The translations under genes were made by a program, and so were the position numbers. Shown piece by piece: positions 25,172 through 38,640 of a stretch of 64,000 bases of DNA. Each line of letters begins with the position of its first letter. Within the stretch, counting starts at the first letter, position 1. This DNA is from Antitrichia curtipendula (Eukaryota; Streptophyta; Bryopsida; Hypnales; Leucodontaceae), in NCBI GenBank assembly GCA_951230915.1, contig OX579635.1, positions 42,656,001 through 42,720,000 of the forward strand. The letters are read 5' to 3'. Under the pieces are notes generated by a model. The model did no database searches, was not told the origin of the DNA, and saw only the letters and a list, made by a program, of their open reading frames with translations.

Positions 25172-28100
25172 AAATCAATTCCAAAATATTCTTCCAAATA
25201 GTACTTTATAATGATTTTTTTTAAATAGTCAATTCTGGAGAAGACTTTGGATGTTTAGAAGTTAATGTAATATCTATAAATTCTTAAACCTTTTTATTTC
25301 TATTTATTTTTGTTTGGATTATTCTATACCAATATATGCTCTTAGATTTGTAACAAGGTATTTTTAAAATTTGTGACAGTAGAGTGTTGTGTGTGATTTT
25401 GGTATGTTGATTTAGCTACATGGTGACTTTTTTCAAGTACTTAGGAGGACCAAATTGCTAAACTCTCATATTTTGTCACAAACCAAGGGCCATGCAAAAC
25501 TATTTTGTGCTTAAAAAATAATAGATTAATTTAGTCTTTAGAATGAGATTAAAAATTAAACTTATACAATAAAACTTTTAGACATACCCAGCATGATCAT
25601 AATCAGAAATAAATGACATGAACATTTATAATAAAATTGTACAAGAAATGACTTACCATATAGTAATTGATGTTTGATTTTCTAAAAACTTCAACACTGA
25701 ATTGACCCATCATTTGACATTCTTCAAAAACTCTTCTTGTTCAATATTGAGTTGGTCCATTGTTTGACATTCTCCAAAAATTCCTCTTGCTCAAGCTCAA
25801 AAAAATGGAATTTCATCAAAGTTCGTTGGAGCAACTCAATCTAATGACTAGTACATTTCAATTCTTCTCCTTCTACTAACACCTCCTTAAGAAAATTGTG
25901 TGTGTAGCATCCTAGACATCCATGCAAAACTTTTGTTCTTCAATACCAAAACTTAAGGCTCTTCTTGAACATTGTTGGGAGGTGTGCACCATTCATTGAG
26001 GAATTGTCTGGAATATTGTTGCTCTTACCTAATCTATGCTCATCTTTGTAAATCTTCACCTTATCATTATGAGTATAAATAGATGAAACAACTTCTCCAT
26101 GTAACTTACTGCAATCCATTGTACGGCTTAATTTCACATATTCCATACAAACTAAAAGTGAAAGGATACAATTTTTTCAATCATCCTAATCCAAGCATGC
26201 AACACAATAATATGAATCCAGATAAAAGGAATGGAAAAAATAGCCCCCCCCCCCCCCCCCCGCCCTTGCTCCCGTGGGCACCATATATTCTAATAGCACT
26301 AGTAGAAATGTGAGATTTTGGCACCACTTCTAAGGACGAAGGGCACTATGACATTTTTTAAGAGCACTCTTGCTTGATAACAAACTCTAAATTTGACTAT
26401 TTTTTGCCTACAATATATGAAGTGAGTTTTTTTTGGAGAAGTTTTGTACCTATTTGATTTTAGCAATTGGATCTATATTCTAGGCTTGTGCCACTTGTAT
26501 TGTATCGTCCACTTTCCTTCACCCCCTCTTGCTTTCCATGTGCATTTGGTGCCAAATTTGCACATTGGAAGCATATATTTAAATATGTGTTTAGATTTTG
26601 TTTCGATCTTTGTTATTCTTTAATTTTGTTTGTATTGTTCATTTGGTAATGTGCATTTATTTTGTTGTTATCTTAAAGCATTTTTAAATTAAAAACAATG
26701 ATAGTCTTAGGGTTTAGAAATTGAGAATTAGGTTGCAATTAGGTGCAATTACCTTTGAACCATCTTGACTATGTAGTAGGATTTTCTATTTTTTTCTATT
26801 TAGATCAATGATGCCATTTAAATTGACATTCTAGTCTTTAGATGAAACATGAAAAAGATAGATAAAACATGACAAAAATGGATGAAAATCAATTACTCAT
26901 TTAGAAATATGCACATTCAGAAAAAAGAGTGATGCCATCCCAAGATTTTGAAGCATTACAACAAATTCATTGACTAAGAAACTAGAAACCTCTTTCTTGG
27001 TATTTCAATAGAATGATTTTGTATCACTTTCAAGCGTATTATTGTTCCAAAGACACCCAACTGGTCTTCTTAGGACTATAGTTCTATCCATGTATAGTTC
27101 TATTGCATGTTAATAATTTCAAAATCTTTGCAACTACACACAAGAGTTGGAAAGTGGGCAACTTTCATGTCCTTGCCAACGTTTTGTTTTTGGGATTTGT
27201 GGCCAATTGGCAATGATACCCACAATGCTCTATATCTCAAATCCAACACCGCCAGAGATTAGGTCAAAAATCATGCAGTTCACTCCACTCTATTTGAGAT
27301 CACTGCTACCAATTCCATCTTTCCAAGCATTTGATATTTTGTTTAAGGTTTAGTCAATCATGAAGATGAAGCCGTGAAGGAACTGAGACCTTTTTCGGAA
27401 GGTGGGAAAGCTTCACATTCTCATTTGATTGGGCCTTATACGTCATGCTCCTAACACTTGAAAGAGAGGGCACTTTGTAAAATGGAAGCATGTTGTGTAA
27501 TTTTTTGTCTGAAATGTGCTTTTTAGGTGGATTAGAAGCATTTTGAAGCATTGGTTTAAGCTTATTGAAGCTTATTCTAGAAACTTGAATGAAAAGATCA
27601 AATCTTGCATCAAGGCTACATATTATAGAAACAATATTATATAGTACTTGTAATTTGTCCATTGGCCTTTTTTTTCTAGTGCTTTTTTTAGTATTTGTTA
27701 GAAACAAGCACGAGAACATTTTAGAAACGACCCCACAGTTCAATATGTATTGGTGTTTTGTCTCATTTAAAATTATAAATATGTTGTTGCAAAGTATTGT
27801 CAATCTTATATAGCTAACTATTTAAATATATGTTTCTTGTCTTTAGATAGACTTTAAATGGAATACAATGGGACTCAAGAAGTTTGGGCAATTTTTCTAT
27901 GGTCTTTGTTTGGCATTTGTTTTAAAATTTCAGTGCATAATTATGGAGGATTCAAAAGGTTTTAGATAAAAGATGAACTAGGAGGGACTTTGACATAGTT
28001 GGATGGTCTAGATGGACTTTGATGTGTAGTAGGATGTATTTGGATTTAGGTCATTCTAAACCACTTCAAACTATAAATGCTTATACAAACTAATTTTTCA

Positions 28101-29130
28101 ATCAAGTAGACTTACATCAACTCAATTGGACTTACTATAGTTGCTTTGGCTTACCTGGACTCATTTGAGCTCAATTAGGTTCAATGAAATTTACATTAAA
28201 TTCCATCTAGTCACCTACTTCAATGAAAAGAAAAATGATCATGTTCTCAATCCCAAATTTATTGTGTGAAAGAATTCATTTTAACCGTCTCACAGGAAAT
28301 CTTATTAATCCCACAAATATAAAGCATAAAAATGCATTGTCCAATTAAGTTTTTGTTTTGAAATTATGTAAGGTCAATTGACAAGTTGATGATTAATATT
28401 GAACCAATTCAAACTTGTTCAATATTTGTTATTATATACAATATATTTGATACTTTAATGAAGTGTATTTCTTCTAAGTTTGTTCAACCTTTAAATACCT
28501 TTTTAAGTTTCTAAAACAAATTGTCTACATTCTAATTTACCCATTCAAATGCACCAATTAAAGGCCATGTAAAGAAGTAATCAATTTCAGGTTAGTTAGC
28601 AAGGTTCAAGTTAAAAGATGAATGATGAAATTATTTCATCATCCTTACTTCTTCCAAGATGACTTCCAAGTAGTCAATATCCTATATAAGGAAATAGACT
28701 TCATTTCAAAAAAAATTACTTACTTTCATCTAATAGAAAGTAATATTAAAAATATTTTCTAATAGAAAGTAATTGTTTCATCTATTTAGCTTCAAATGAA
28801 TACTTGTTGGAACAAATTTGTATTTTTTGAGCTACAAAGATACCAAATTTTCATTAGAAAAATTTAGCTCTATTAAATAAGACATGTAAATCACTACAGA
28901 CCACACGTATTTCCCATTGGCACTTATAGTTATCCTTTGGAGGACCCTAAAAACTCAAAAAAATGTAAGACAATTACTTTTTTAAAATCTTCTTTATGAA
29001 TTTTTTTCTCTTTTTGGCACTCTAAAATCTTACTTGAACTTGAACTTGAGACTCAAAAAATTCATTGATATATATTAAATAACTAAAATATAATTAAATT
29101 TTTAAATAATTTTAGAATAAAGTTGTTTCT
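25172..29130. other. AT-rich spacer, no gene seen
   Basis: Contents include a 57-bp-period two-copy repeat near 25690-25800 (TTTGACATTCTYCAAAAAYT) and a run of 18 C at 26244-26261. CACTAGTAGAAATG at 26298 resembles a CACTA terminus but has no partner. ORFs are short and lack motifs. Confidence 0.5.
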
Positions 29131-29248
29131 CCCCAACCTTTCAAGAAAGGGAAAGTGTCCCATATTAATGACAGACCTAAGCTTCAAAGAAAACTTGTCA
29201 ATATTGACAAGGTCCCTACACAAGGCTTGGAATTCTTTAATTTAAAAA

Positions 29249-29292
<44 letters not shown>

Positions 29293-30447
29293 TTCAATTT
29301 TAAAACTTATTGTCGGAATCTATAACAGTGGAGAGCTTATCAATATCAATAGGATTCCTAAAGGACACAAAATACTATAACAATTTTTGAAAAAATCAAA
29401 AACATTAAAAAAAATAATGTATATTTCTAAAAGTTGCAGTTGTAGCTTAGGTCTTATAGGATTATCATTGAAAGTGACATCATCCTTACGAGGCCTTGAC
29501 AACAATTACAACTTTCAAAAACAATAGCTAGTTTTGTGTTTTATTTATTTATTTATTTATTTATTTACTTCACAGCAACACTTATACTTTCCTAAGAGGA
29601 AATTCTCACTTGCATTACTCCTTGAAAGTATGACAATGTTGGTACATATTCTCCCTACATTCATGCTCTAAATGCAACTTGCAATGTTTTAAGGGCTACT
29701 ATATTACAACAAATTTGGTGTGCTAGATGCAAATTATTCATCACTGGTGAAACTATCAACTCTATTAGACTCTGCCTCTTTGCTTAGAGAGACACAATTT
29801 ATGTGAGAGTATTTAGGAAAAATCACATTCTTAGCTTCATTAATGAGTGTGGTGATGACTGTCATGTCATCATTCAAACCAAATTTAACAATATTTGGTG
29901 TTCAAATAGGATACTCTATGTTGGTGAACTTTGCACCTTTGGGCGAAATCCTCTCTTACTACCTTCAATCTAGTATTCCTTTCTAGAAAATTAGACTAAG
30001 TTTAATGGTTGTTTTTTCTAAAATCTCAACATCTATTTAAAAAAAAGAAGGCACTTACACCTCAAGGCCCTAAAGGTTGGGCAATAATTCTACAAAACCA
30101 ACTAAACAATCTTAAAAACTAACTATTAGAAAGGTTGATATTTGAATTGCAGTTGTACCCGGGCCCCTCTAGGGATCCCGTTGGTGTCAACGAGGTCTCT
30201 AGGGTATCCCAACTTTCCAAGTGCAATTGCAATTTTTATTTTTATTTATTTATAGTTTAAATGTATATATGTATATAATTTTTGTTTTATTTTTATTTTT
30301 TGAAAGTTGCACTTAGACTTGGAGTACTTTAGAGACCTTGTCGGTATGGACAATATTGCTAGGGGGCCTAATGGGTGCAATTTTTTTATTCTTTTTGAAA
30401 GTTGCATTTGTATTCGAGGATCCTTAGAGACTTATTGAAACTAACAT
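29130..30447. repeat. Array of diverged ~85-bp repeat units in both orientations
   Basis: Units share a frame of GAAAGTTGCACTT, then TAGAGACCTNGT, a short spacer, then GGGRTCCCTAGAGGGGCC-like sequence and TGCAATTTT. Clear units lie at about 29430-29520, 30140-30230 and 30300-30380; weaker ones occur near 29170-29230 and 29330-29360. The last unit (30394 onward) is cut by the 20-kb transposon and continues at 50408. A (TA)n run lies at 29253-29290 and a TTTA microsatellite at about 29540-29567. Confidence 0.6.
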
Positions 30448-30451
30448 TATT

Positions 30452-30490
30452 AACACCGAATTAGACATTTTTGCACTTGGCCAAGTGCAC
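30452..30490 (+). repeat. Left terminal inverted repeat and subterminal palindrome of the 20-kb element
   Basis: Bases 30452-30480 form the terminal repeat. The inner end overlaps a 16-bp perfect palindrome, GCACTTGGCCAAGTGC (30473-30488). CCAAGTGCA occurs here once in each orientation and twice at the right end, so it is a candidate transposase-binding site. Confidence 0.85.
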
Positions 30491-30966
30491 TCATTCTATG
30501 CATACTTGTGTGCTAAAAAAGAGTTTTAAAAAAACTTTGACCCCCCTTGATTTTCTAAAATTGCAAAGTATGCATCCCATTGTTTAATAGTATTTTTGTG
30601 CATATCACTTCTTTTGTGGGGATTCTTATTCGTCTTTCTCTCCACAAAAATGGATTTATTATTTCTCCCTTCGTTAAATAATATCTAATTCTTGTGTTTA
30701 TAATAAAATATTTTATATAGTATCATATTATAGTAACTACACAATGTCATTGCTCATTTCACTTGTACATTTACAATCAATGCACCATTCACACAATCAT
30801 GAATCATATTTATTTTAAAAAGGATACAAGTTTGTCTCCTCTCCATTTTTTATTCACTAGCTGTGCAATGCATACAATATGCATTCTTACACATACACAC
30901 ACACACACATCATAGATCTAATACTATCACTTTTTTTTCCCTATGCACACATTTATTTCTATTCTA

Positions 30967-33900
30967 TTACATTACTTCTTCCTCCTGTGTTTCAACCACT
31001 CTTATTGATAATTGCGTTGGCTCTTCCATTTCTGCTCCAAAGGTTGCGTCTGTGTTCTCGTTTGGTTCCTGGATGGCAATTGGAAATTGCGATCCTCGAG
31101 AGTCATGGTCTACCACCCTTTGTATTGTACCTGCTGCTACTGGCGTCGACATTCCCTCAGATACTGTTGGAGATACGTTTGTTGTCTCCAAAATTGATGT
31201 TAATGGCTCATACGTGTACCGTCCTTCTTCACCGGTTCGTTTATATTGTACGCGCTCTTTGTCATAAAAATAGCCGTCTTCTTCTTCTATCAAACTCATG
31301 GACTCCAACATAGTAAATGCTGACAACGCTGATGTAGGTCCCTGTGATGCAGATGCACCTCCACTTCCTCCTTCTCCTACCTCAATGTCAACATGCGCTT
31401 CTCTTCCAATACTTGAAATTCTTGCAGGTGTAGAAGCTGGGTCCAAAGTTGTATCATGTATAATACTTGGATTTGGTAGTACTAGTTCTTGTGACACTGC
31501 TGGAGATACTGACGTTGCTTGTACGATTTCAAGTACTTGATAGTATTTGTATCTTCCTGCTTCTCCCGTCCGCTTATATCGTACGTGTTTCTCATCATAG
31601 AAAAACCCGTCTTCACTTTCTGTCAAATTCATAAAATCTAACACAGTGAATGCTGACATGGACTCCATTTCTGCTATTCCTCCTTCAATTATTCCAATGT
31701 TGACTTCAATCCTTTCTTCATTTATGCTCTCAATGTCATTCCTGATAGTACGTGGAACAAAATCGGGATCTGTCTCCATTTCCATCGACTCCTCTTGTTC
31801 TCTACGAGAATGACCTACGGAGTATGTATCAGAAGAATCTAAACTTCGACCACCACTACGTAAGTCGTCTGACTCTCGATGCACTAGATCACTTTCTTCG
31901 TTGCTTGATAGAGATGCCCCTGAATCAATTCCTGTCTCTTTCCTCTTCCCTTTCTGCTTTCTTCGCTGCCTCACTTGATATCTTCTGTCAGCTGAATTGA
32001 CTCCTGCATTCACCTCCTATGAAACTCGACGTTCCGCTGATCTATCCATACTATTCACCATCACCATCTTGTCTCCGTACGCCATACGTAATGAGTTGTA
32101 CACAAACTGCGTCCTATTCGATGCACCTTCCATAATAATGATGTCACTGCCTATGAAACCAGTTTCCAAAAATGTTGGCACTGCCATGGTTATACCCAAT
32201 GTCACCAATCCCCAATGTGGTGGCAAATACATGTCCACCAACTTCTTCAACTCCATCGGTGTCCTCTCCAACTTGTCTTCAGCTCGGGGCAATACTTCTG
32301 TACTCCAAGAATCTACAAACATAACTTGCAAGTTCCCTTGGATCCTTGGAAAGTTATCAACAGTGGAAGACTCTGTTGGACACTGCATGATGACTACCAG
32401 ATCTCCCACTGGTTGCACTTTCATTTCTCTTCTCTCACCATGTCCAATATCATGCACATATACGGGAACAATCTGCGTTTGGAATGTCCATGTACCACGC
32501 AAGTATGTGCAGCCCTCAGGCATTGCCATTATTTGTTTCATAGGTTCATCAAAGTACACACCTGGTGGAAATAAAAACACTGCGTTCCATCGTACAACAT
32601 TAGTCATCCACCTTTGTATGTGCTGTAGTACGTTGCTGTAGTCTTCATCTGTCCAAACTTTATCTTTCCCTTCTGAACCTCCGCGTCTGCAATCAAAAAT
32701 CCAAAGACATGGTTTTCCAAGTTCCACGTACTCTTCCTCAAAAAACCCTCCCCTACATCTCACATGCACGGAACTCTGGTTGCCTTGATGATTCACTTTG
32801 GACAGTGCCACTTGCCAGTCCCATCTTGCGTTTGCCACGTTGTCCACATCCCGACTATATCCTGCATAACCCTTGCGACCAGCTCGAATATCTTACACGT
32901 GCTGTCTCACAAATGCTGGAATAAGATGCTCATAACTGCTCAATGCTGGGACTGTCTTCACCAAAGGGGCACTCCACAATGTTTTAGATTCTTTTCCCAA
33001 CGTTCGGCCCATTATTGTGAATTGTCTTCCTTGTGCATCTCCGTATGTGCTTGCATTTATACCAAAAAAATCATCCATTGATGAAGGATTCTCATCCTTT
33101 GCCTATACCATCAGATACCTAATTTGATTTCTGACAGCATCCTTTCCTTGCAAGCGATCCACAACATATGCCATTGTTCCCTTCGCTGGATTTGGAGAGG
33201 TCGCACTGTTGAAGTAGTAACTCTGCGACTCTCGCTGCCCCCCTACAACATCTTTGGCTGCCATCTCCTTTGCCAATCATACATAATTTTGTTTTGATAC
33301 TCTGGTCAGGGGTCGCAACCACGTATGAACCATTTGTTTCCGTCTCTCACTTCCATCCCGTGTTTCGTCCACCTCCATTGCCCTGGTTCTTTTCTTCCAC
33401 TTGTCTTCTTCTTGCTTGCTAAAAAACAATTTGCGTTCTTCATAATCTTTACAGACTTGTAAGATTGCTTCATATGCTTCTTCATCTTCGTTCCACGCGT
33501 GCCGTGTATAATCAATCATTCTTTTGGCTAGTGTCTTCAAAGTCATTTGTTTCGGCAGATCTTTACTCCAGTGCAACGCGCTCGCTGCCATAGTCAATGC
33601 CTTCGCTCTGTTCGAGTCATCATATCGAGCTGCAACACTGGGACTCCCACAAGCTTTCCAAATGTCTCGGAGTTTCATAAGGTTTTCATAATACGTGGTG
33701 ATGAAGGTCCGATCAAACTCCCTAGCATTAATTTTGACAGAAGCTTCAATGTAGAACAAAGGATTGTTATACACTACAAACTTTGCCTTCCGTTTTGCAA
33801 AGCGGTCATTGTACTCTTCATCTGACATCTTCTTCTTGCGATTCTCCTGCTGCGCTCGTTTACAAGCTGCAACGATATGTTGCCCGTCCACTGGCTCCCA

Positions 33901-35514
33901 TATGATACTCTTCTCTAGCCACGGGATCCTTGCCATACTAGAATCCGGTATTATACATTCTGGATGGTGATGTAGAAATGCAATCTCCAATTCTCGTGTT
34001 GCTCCTTCACTACTAAATGGTACCTCCACCACCTGCAACTCTCCATTTTCATTGGTATCCTCACGAAGATATACTATAGGACGAAGAGTTACTGCACTGA
34101 CGGCATCTGCCTCTGATCCTCTAAGACGATCATAAATTTCATTCACTCGTGCTTCCAATAAAATTCGGTGGTTTGTGTCCGCATTTGTGATACTCCGGAT
34201 GTTCTCTATTTTGGCTTCAAACACCAAATCCTGGCCCCAAACATAACCTGCCTTGTACTCTGCTTCACTTGGAAAAGTCACTGGTGGTTTATTAGCACCT
34301 CTACCCAACACAGCTGCATGTGTCGCATCTTGTTCCTCCTTAGAGCTATCAGTATCGTCCTCTGTATCTTCTTCGTCATTCCCTTGCAGTGGAGGTCCTT
34401 CCATGGAGACTCTTTGCTGATTTCTTTGCGCTGCAGCACGGGTGCGCATACTTCTTTGTTCATTAGACACTACTTCTGTGGAAGACCTGCCTTGACCACC
34501 ACGATTTGCAGCTCTTTCACGCCCTAATAATGCGGTATAATACGGTGATCGTCCTCTGCTTCCACTTCGTAAGCCACGTCCTGGAGTTCTTGATCTGCTT
34601 CCAACTTCTGTAACTATTGTCAAATCTCTTAATCCCTCTTCACGATCCTGCGGGTATTGACTTCCGTGCTCTTCTTCAAATGTTGCTTCTGATGTTGTTC
34701 CTTCAATGTCTTGTGCTTGGGGACCTTCAAGTCCTTCTTCCAGCTCAATTGTTTGTTCCACATTTGGAGCACTACTTGGCACTATCTCTTCTTCTTCTCT
34801 ACTAGCAATGTTCCTTGAAGAAGGTTCACCTTCAACTTCTACTGCTGTTGAAGCCCTTGGCCGATGAGCTGTCCTCTGCCTTTGTGTTGGAGTGCCCTCT
34901 TTAGATTGCTCTGCAGTCCTTCCTTCCATAGCCACACGCTTCTGTGTACGTTCTTTCACCGGAATCCAATTTAAAGTCAAAGGAGCTGCTAAAATACGAT
35001 AAACTTCATCTTCGTCTTCAGGTTCTCTTGGAGGAGGTCTTTCCTGGGTAGCAGTTGGATTACTCCTTCTGAATTCTTCATATTTGCGATGCTCCATGTA
35101 ATTACGACGTGCTTGAAGAACTTGTGCAGGAGTGAACTCTTGAAATTTCCGAACCATTGTTTCCCTCGCCACCTTCAAATCTGTAGGCATGCTTTTCCAG
35201 AAATCATTCAAAGGTTTCAACCCTGGCATTCTAGGAACAGCTGCATAAAATGTTGGTGGAACTGATGCAAGCATAAATTGCTTTTTGAGCCTGTACTTCA
35301 CTAGGTCCTCACCACTGTTACTCACTGTAACGATGACCCCTGCATTAGCAGTGCCTGTAAGGGCCATAATGATCCCAGATGCAGATCCCAATGGTGACCA
35401 CTGACGGTACTCCTCTATGGCAAACTCTGTAGTCCACAACGTGGGGTTCCCCAAACCATCCAGTTCCATCCACCATCCGTGCTCCAACCAATTTGAGAAA
35501 ATCTTCAATGCCAT
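30967..35514 (-). CDS. ParB-like plus degenerate DNA-methyltransferase-like protein of the 20-kb transposon (four in-frame stops)
   Basis: One frame runs 1,516 codons from ATG at 35514 to the stop at 30967, broken only by TGA 33277-33279, TAG 33103-33105, TAA 32893-32895 and TAG 32017-32019. No frameshift is needed. Codons 1-180 are a conserved-looking N-terminus; 200-430 an acidic Ser/Glu/Arg-rich linker. Codons about 435-600 resemble ParB/sulfiredoxin-like domains, with VDGQHIVAA at 542-550. Codons about 890-1150 resemble the second half of an N6/N4 DNA methyltransferase: TPMELKKLVDMYLPPHWGLV at 1085-1104, where active enzymes have a PxELLxxLIxxYxPPGxxVLDPFxGxGT signature; the DPFxGxGT part is replaced (TLGITMA), and no DPPY-like motif is evident. 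The C-terminal 350 codons hold a duplicated module. Prokaryotic mobile elements often fuse ParB to such methylases; that parallel is inference. The product may bind or mark DNA. It lies divergent from the DUF7869 gene, about 11 kb away. Confidence 0.7.
31140..31710 (-). repeat. Tandemly duplicated ~110-residue module in the C-terminus of the ParB-like protein
   Basis: Two copies align: SAFTVLDFMNLTESEDGFFY at about 31656-31597 and SAFTMLESMSLIEEEDGYFY at about 31323-31264. Both continue with a YKRTGExGRY motif and a TSVSPAVS or TNVSPTVS segment. The period is about 333 bp. The module has no name I know. Confidence 0.8.
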
Positions 35515-37895
35515 ATTCCTTTGCAGGAAAAAAAATCCTACAAAGTGATCACTTCTTGTGAGTACTGAAACAAGACACTTTTAGATAACACTTACAAAAA
35601 CTTTGCTATCTATAACGTTGCCTTTCACTAATAAATTGTAACAAAGAATTATAGAGAAGTTTGCACTACATGCAAACTTTTTAAGTGTGAATTGGTACAA
35701 TTGTTTTTAATCTAAACAGAGTTGTACTACTATATTTTACAAACAAAAAATGGAGTTCCTATGTGACACTTTGTTGATTGAACATAACTTCTTATTACAT
35801 ACTATTCATATAATATATACCAAAAACATAAATAATCTTAAATGACATCAAAAAAGCAAAAACAAAAACCACAATGCAGACTATAAACAGTAATTTAGAA
35901 TGACATTAAAGTAAAAGTAGAGTAAAAGTAATGAAACTAACAAGTACGGTCATACTGATCATTTTATAAAAATAAACATTTAATTGACAACTTCTACTAC
36001 TTATTTATAAACAATTTTGACAGTGGACACTGCACTAGATGCACCGTCTCCAAGCCTGCTTAGATCTCCTTCACCAATTCCTGTACATTGTATGGAAATG
36101 TAGAAATACATGGCCCTTAACTTTCTTTAAACCCACTGGACAACATGAGTTGCAACATAAGTTCTAAACTATTGATTTGCCTTATTCACTTAATACACTA
36201 GAAGCAACATAGCAAAAACTTTAAATTGTACGAATGAGTTCTGTAGAAACTTCCTAATGTACAAGTGCATTCAATTCATCCTCTATTTCTTAGTATGTGC
36301 TTCATGTACATGCAATTCACAATAATCAATATTAGATTTTGCAATAATTTAATATTATGAATGTACATACATACAGAGGGAGTGCAAAAATTTCTTTTTG
36401 TTCATTAACTTCTTTTGCAAACTTTAAAAAAGAAAAACCCGGCTGCTTTCATGACTGCAACATTGTGGTGTACAAATTGGAGCTCTTCGCTCCGCTACTC
36501 TATACACTTTACAACATTTTCAAGCATCACCGTTGTTACAACTACTAATATCATACTTCAGACATTTTACCCATATATGAGAAACACACATATGAATTAC
36601 ATTATTACTTCATTTTTTATCCAACAATGCATCATAACTCCAATTTCAATGACTACACTAAAGGAAACACTTTTGAAACATTGAAAAATGAGTGACTATA
36701 AAATAATTATAAATAACATTACTCAATGAAAGTAATACAATATTCCAACAATATACTTTTTTAAATTGTTCTTCATATAATTCTCTAGAATTCAAAAGTT
36801 CCTTAAAAATTGACCAATTGTACATCACTTTAGGGAAAAATACCTGAACACCATTTTCAATAACACATTTGCCGAATAAGAAGTCAATCCTCTAATAACC
36901 TTCAAAGCCAAAAAAACACATTCTGATAAGTAGTTCGGCATTTATAAAAGTTAATAGAAAAAACCTATAAACATGCGCTTCGTATTGAACTATCAAATCA
37001 ATTTTAAATATCCAGCTTGCATCAATGTTTAATGAGATTGACTTCTATTACATCGAATCTCTTCTTATTGATATGGTTTGTGCATCATGCTTAAAACTAC
37101 TCTTGAATAACACTTACATTATGCTTCTATTAGAGTATCGCACTTCACTTCAATAATCAGAGATGTAATCATTACAAAATACACATGAAATCCTACATGT
37201 CCAGGACCTGAAGTGCATTTGCTTCGTACTTGTTTTTAATTAAAAAAACGGCCAATATTTTTATAAATTACAGAAGTGACTATATTGCATGTATACAAGT
37301 TCTAAGTATACTTTAGAGATCACATTAATAACTAACACATAATAGTTCTTGAAAGATTTTACTTTTCAAACATGGAAGCATTCAATACTATAATACGATG
37401 TATACAGGATTTAAATTTGTTTCTCAAAAGAATGTTTAATTTAATGAACTATATTCCATTAGTACATGGCAAAAATAGGCTGAACGTGCACAACTCTAAT
37501 CAATCTTCACCTCTTAAAAATACAATTGTATTTTGTATTGAATTTTTTTGTGTGATTTTACCTCCAATATTTAGTGCATTCTAGGCTCATTTTCAAGATC
37601 CCTCAATACTAAAGAGAGTCTACCTTTCAATGTACACCCTTCTCTACAATCTATAGTGAAGATCCAGTAATCAATCATTCCCATTATTGGATTTTTGATG
37701 CTCATCTTATACTTCAAAAATTATCTTTCAAGAATATACACTATTGATAACACGTACGTTGATAGATGCTCTTGAAATTCAAGCGCCAGTTGTCACCTAA
37801 TAGTGTTGCGCCAATCTTGTAGGTACTGTTTAACACAACACATAAAACAAGGAATTCAAATTAATTAAAAAAAAGGCAAACATATACATGTAGTT

Positions 37896-37962
<67 letters not shown>

Positions 37963-38437
37963 TACATATCTTGATGTACATACTACCAACTTCAAAATAG
38001 AATCCAAAAAATTAAAAACCATATAACTTCAAAATTATCGTAATAAAACATAATAGCATACTCGTAACATCATTCACATTTCAAGAACATTTGCAATTCT
38101 TTGTGTTGTAAACTAATAATTATTCATCAATTTGAACTTCATTTGAAACTAATCCTACAAAGGCACTTACAATCCATATGTAGGACATGTTTTTAGCCTT
38201 ACAATTCTTTAGGGAATAATCTTTAGTCGTTTAAAAATTCCTTCAATTTTTTTCATTGTAAAATGTAATATCAAATATTTTTTACAATTTTTTTTTTATG
38301 TGTTCAATGCATACAATGTATATTATATGAAGTCAAATATTTTCATCTTTTTAAATTTTTAGTTCTATCTTCTTTCTCCATTTAAAAAAAATTAATTTCA
38401 TGTTTTAATATTATATTTATGTTGATTATATTTTAAA
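35515..38437. other. AT-rich interior of the 20-kb element
   Basis: No gene is supported. The ATG of the ParB-like gene is at 35514, so its promoter should lie just above this point. A long (TA)n microsatellite occupies about 37900-37958. Confidence 0.55.
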
Positions 38438-38640
38438 GATGCTGCGGCCACAGACCCCTGTAGGGTGCAGACCCGCTGGTCGTTTTCTCTTTTTTTAATT
38501 TTTTTTAAAAACTTTTTATTATTTTTTTTAATAAACTTTTTTATTACTGTTAGTTGATTTTTGAAGTCGCTGCTTGGCTTCCGCAGGGGTCCGCGGCCGC
38601 GGACCTCTATGGGCTCTGGACCCAGTTGTCTACTATATTT
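38438..38640. repeat. Direct repeat of a GC-rich ~40-bp unit with an 18-bp palindrome
   Basis: A unit of the form GCGGCCRCRGACCYCTRTRGG followed by GACCC occurs at about 38451 and again at about 38594. The second is preceded by the perfect palindrome GGTCCGCGGCCGCGGACC (38588-38605). TCCGCGGCCGCGGAC recurs at 42506-42520, on the far side of the gene-fragment segment. The surrounding DNA is over 75% AT, so these are sharp GC islands. Confidence 0.7.

Noticed and set aside
26298..26311. CACTAGTAGAAATG as a CACTA left terminus
   Set aside because: No matching right end with a 3-bp duplication was found.
30967..35514. Several separate genes instead of one frame for the ParB-like protein
   Set aside because: All pieces share one reading frame with single stop codons between them, and some of the apparent starts of the later pieces are GTG in mid-frame. 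One broken gene explains this better.
37900..37958. Long TA run as a possible functional site
   Set aside because: It is a plain microsatellite, like those at 1273-1304 and 29253-29290.
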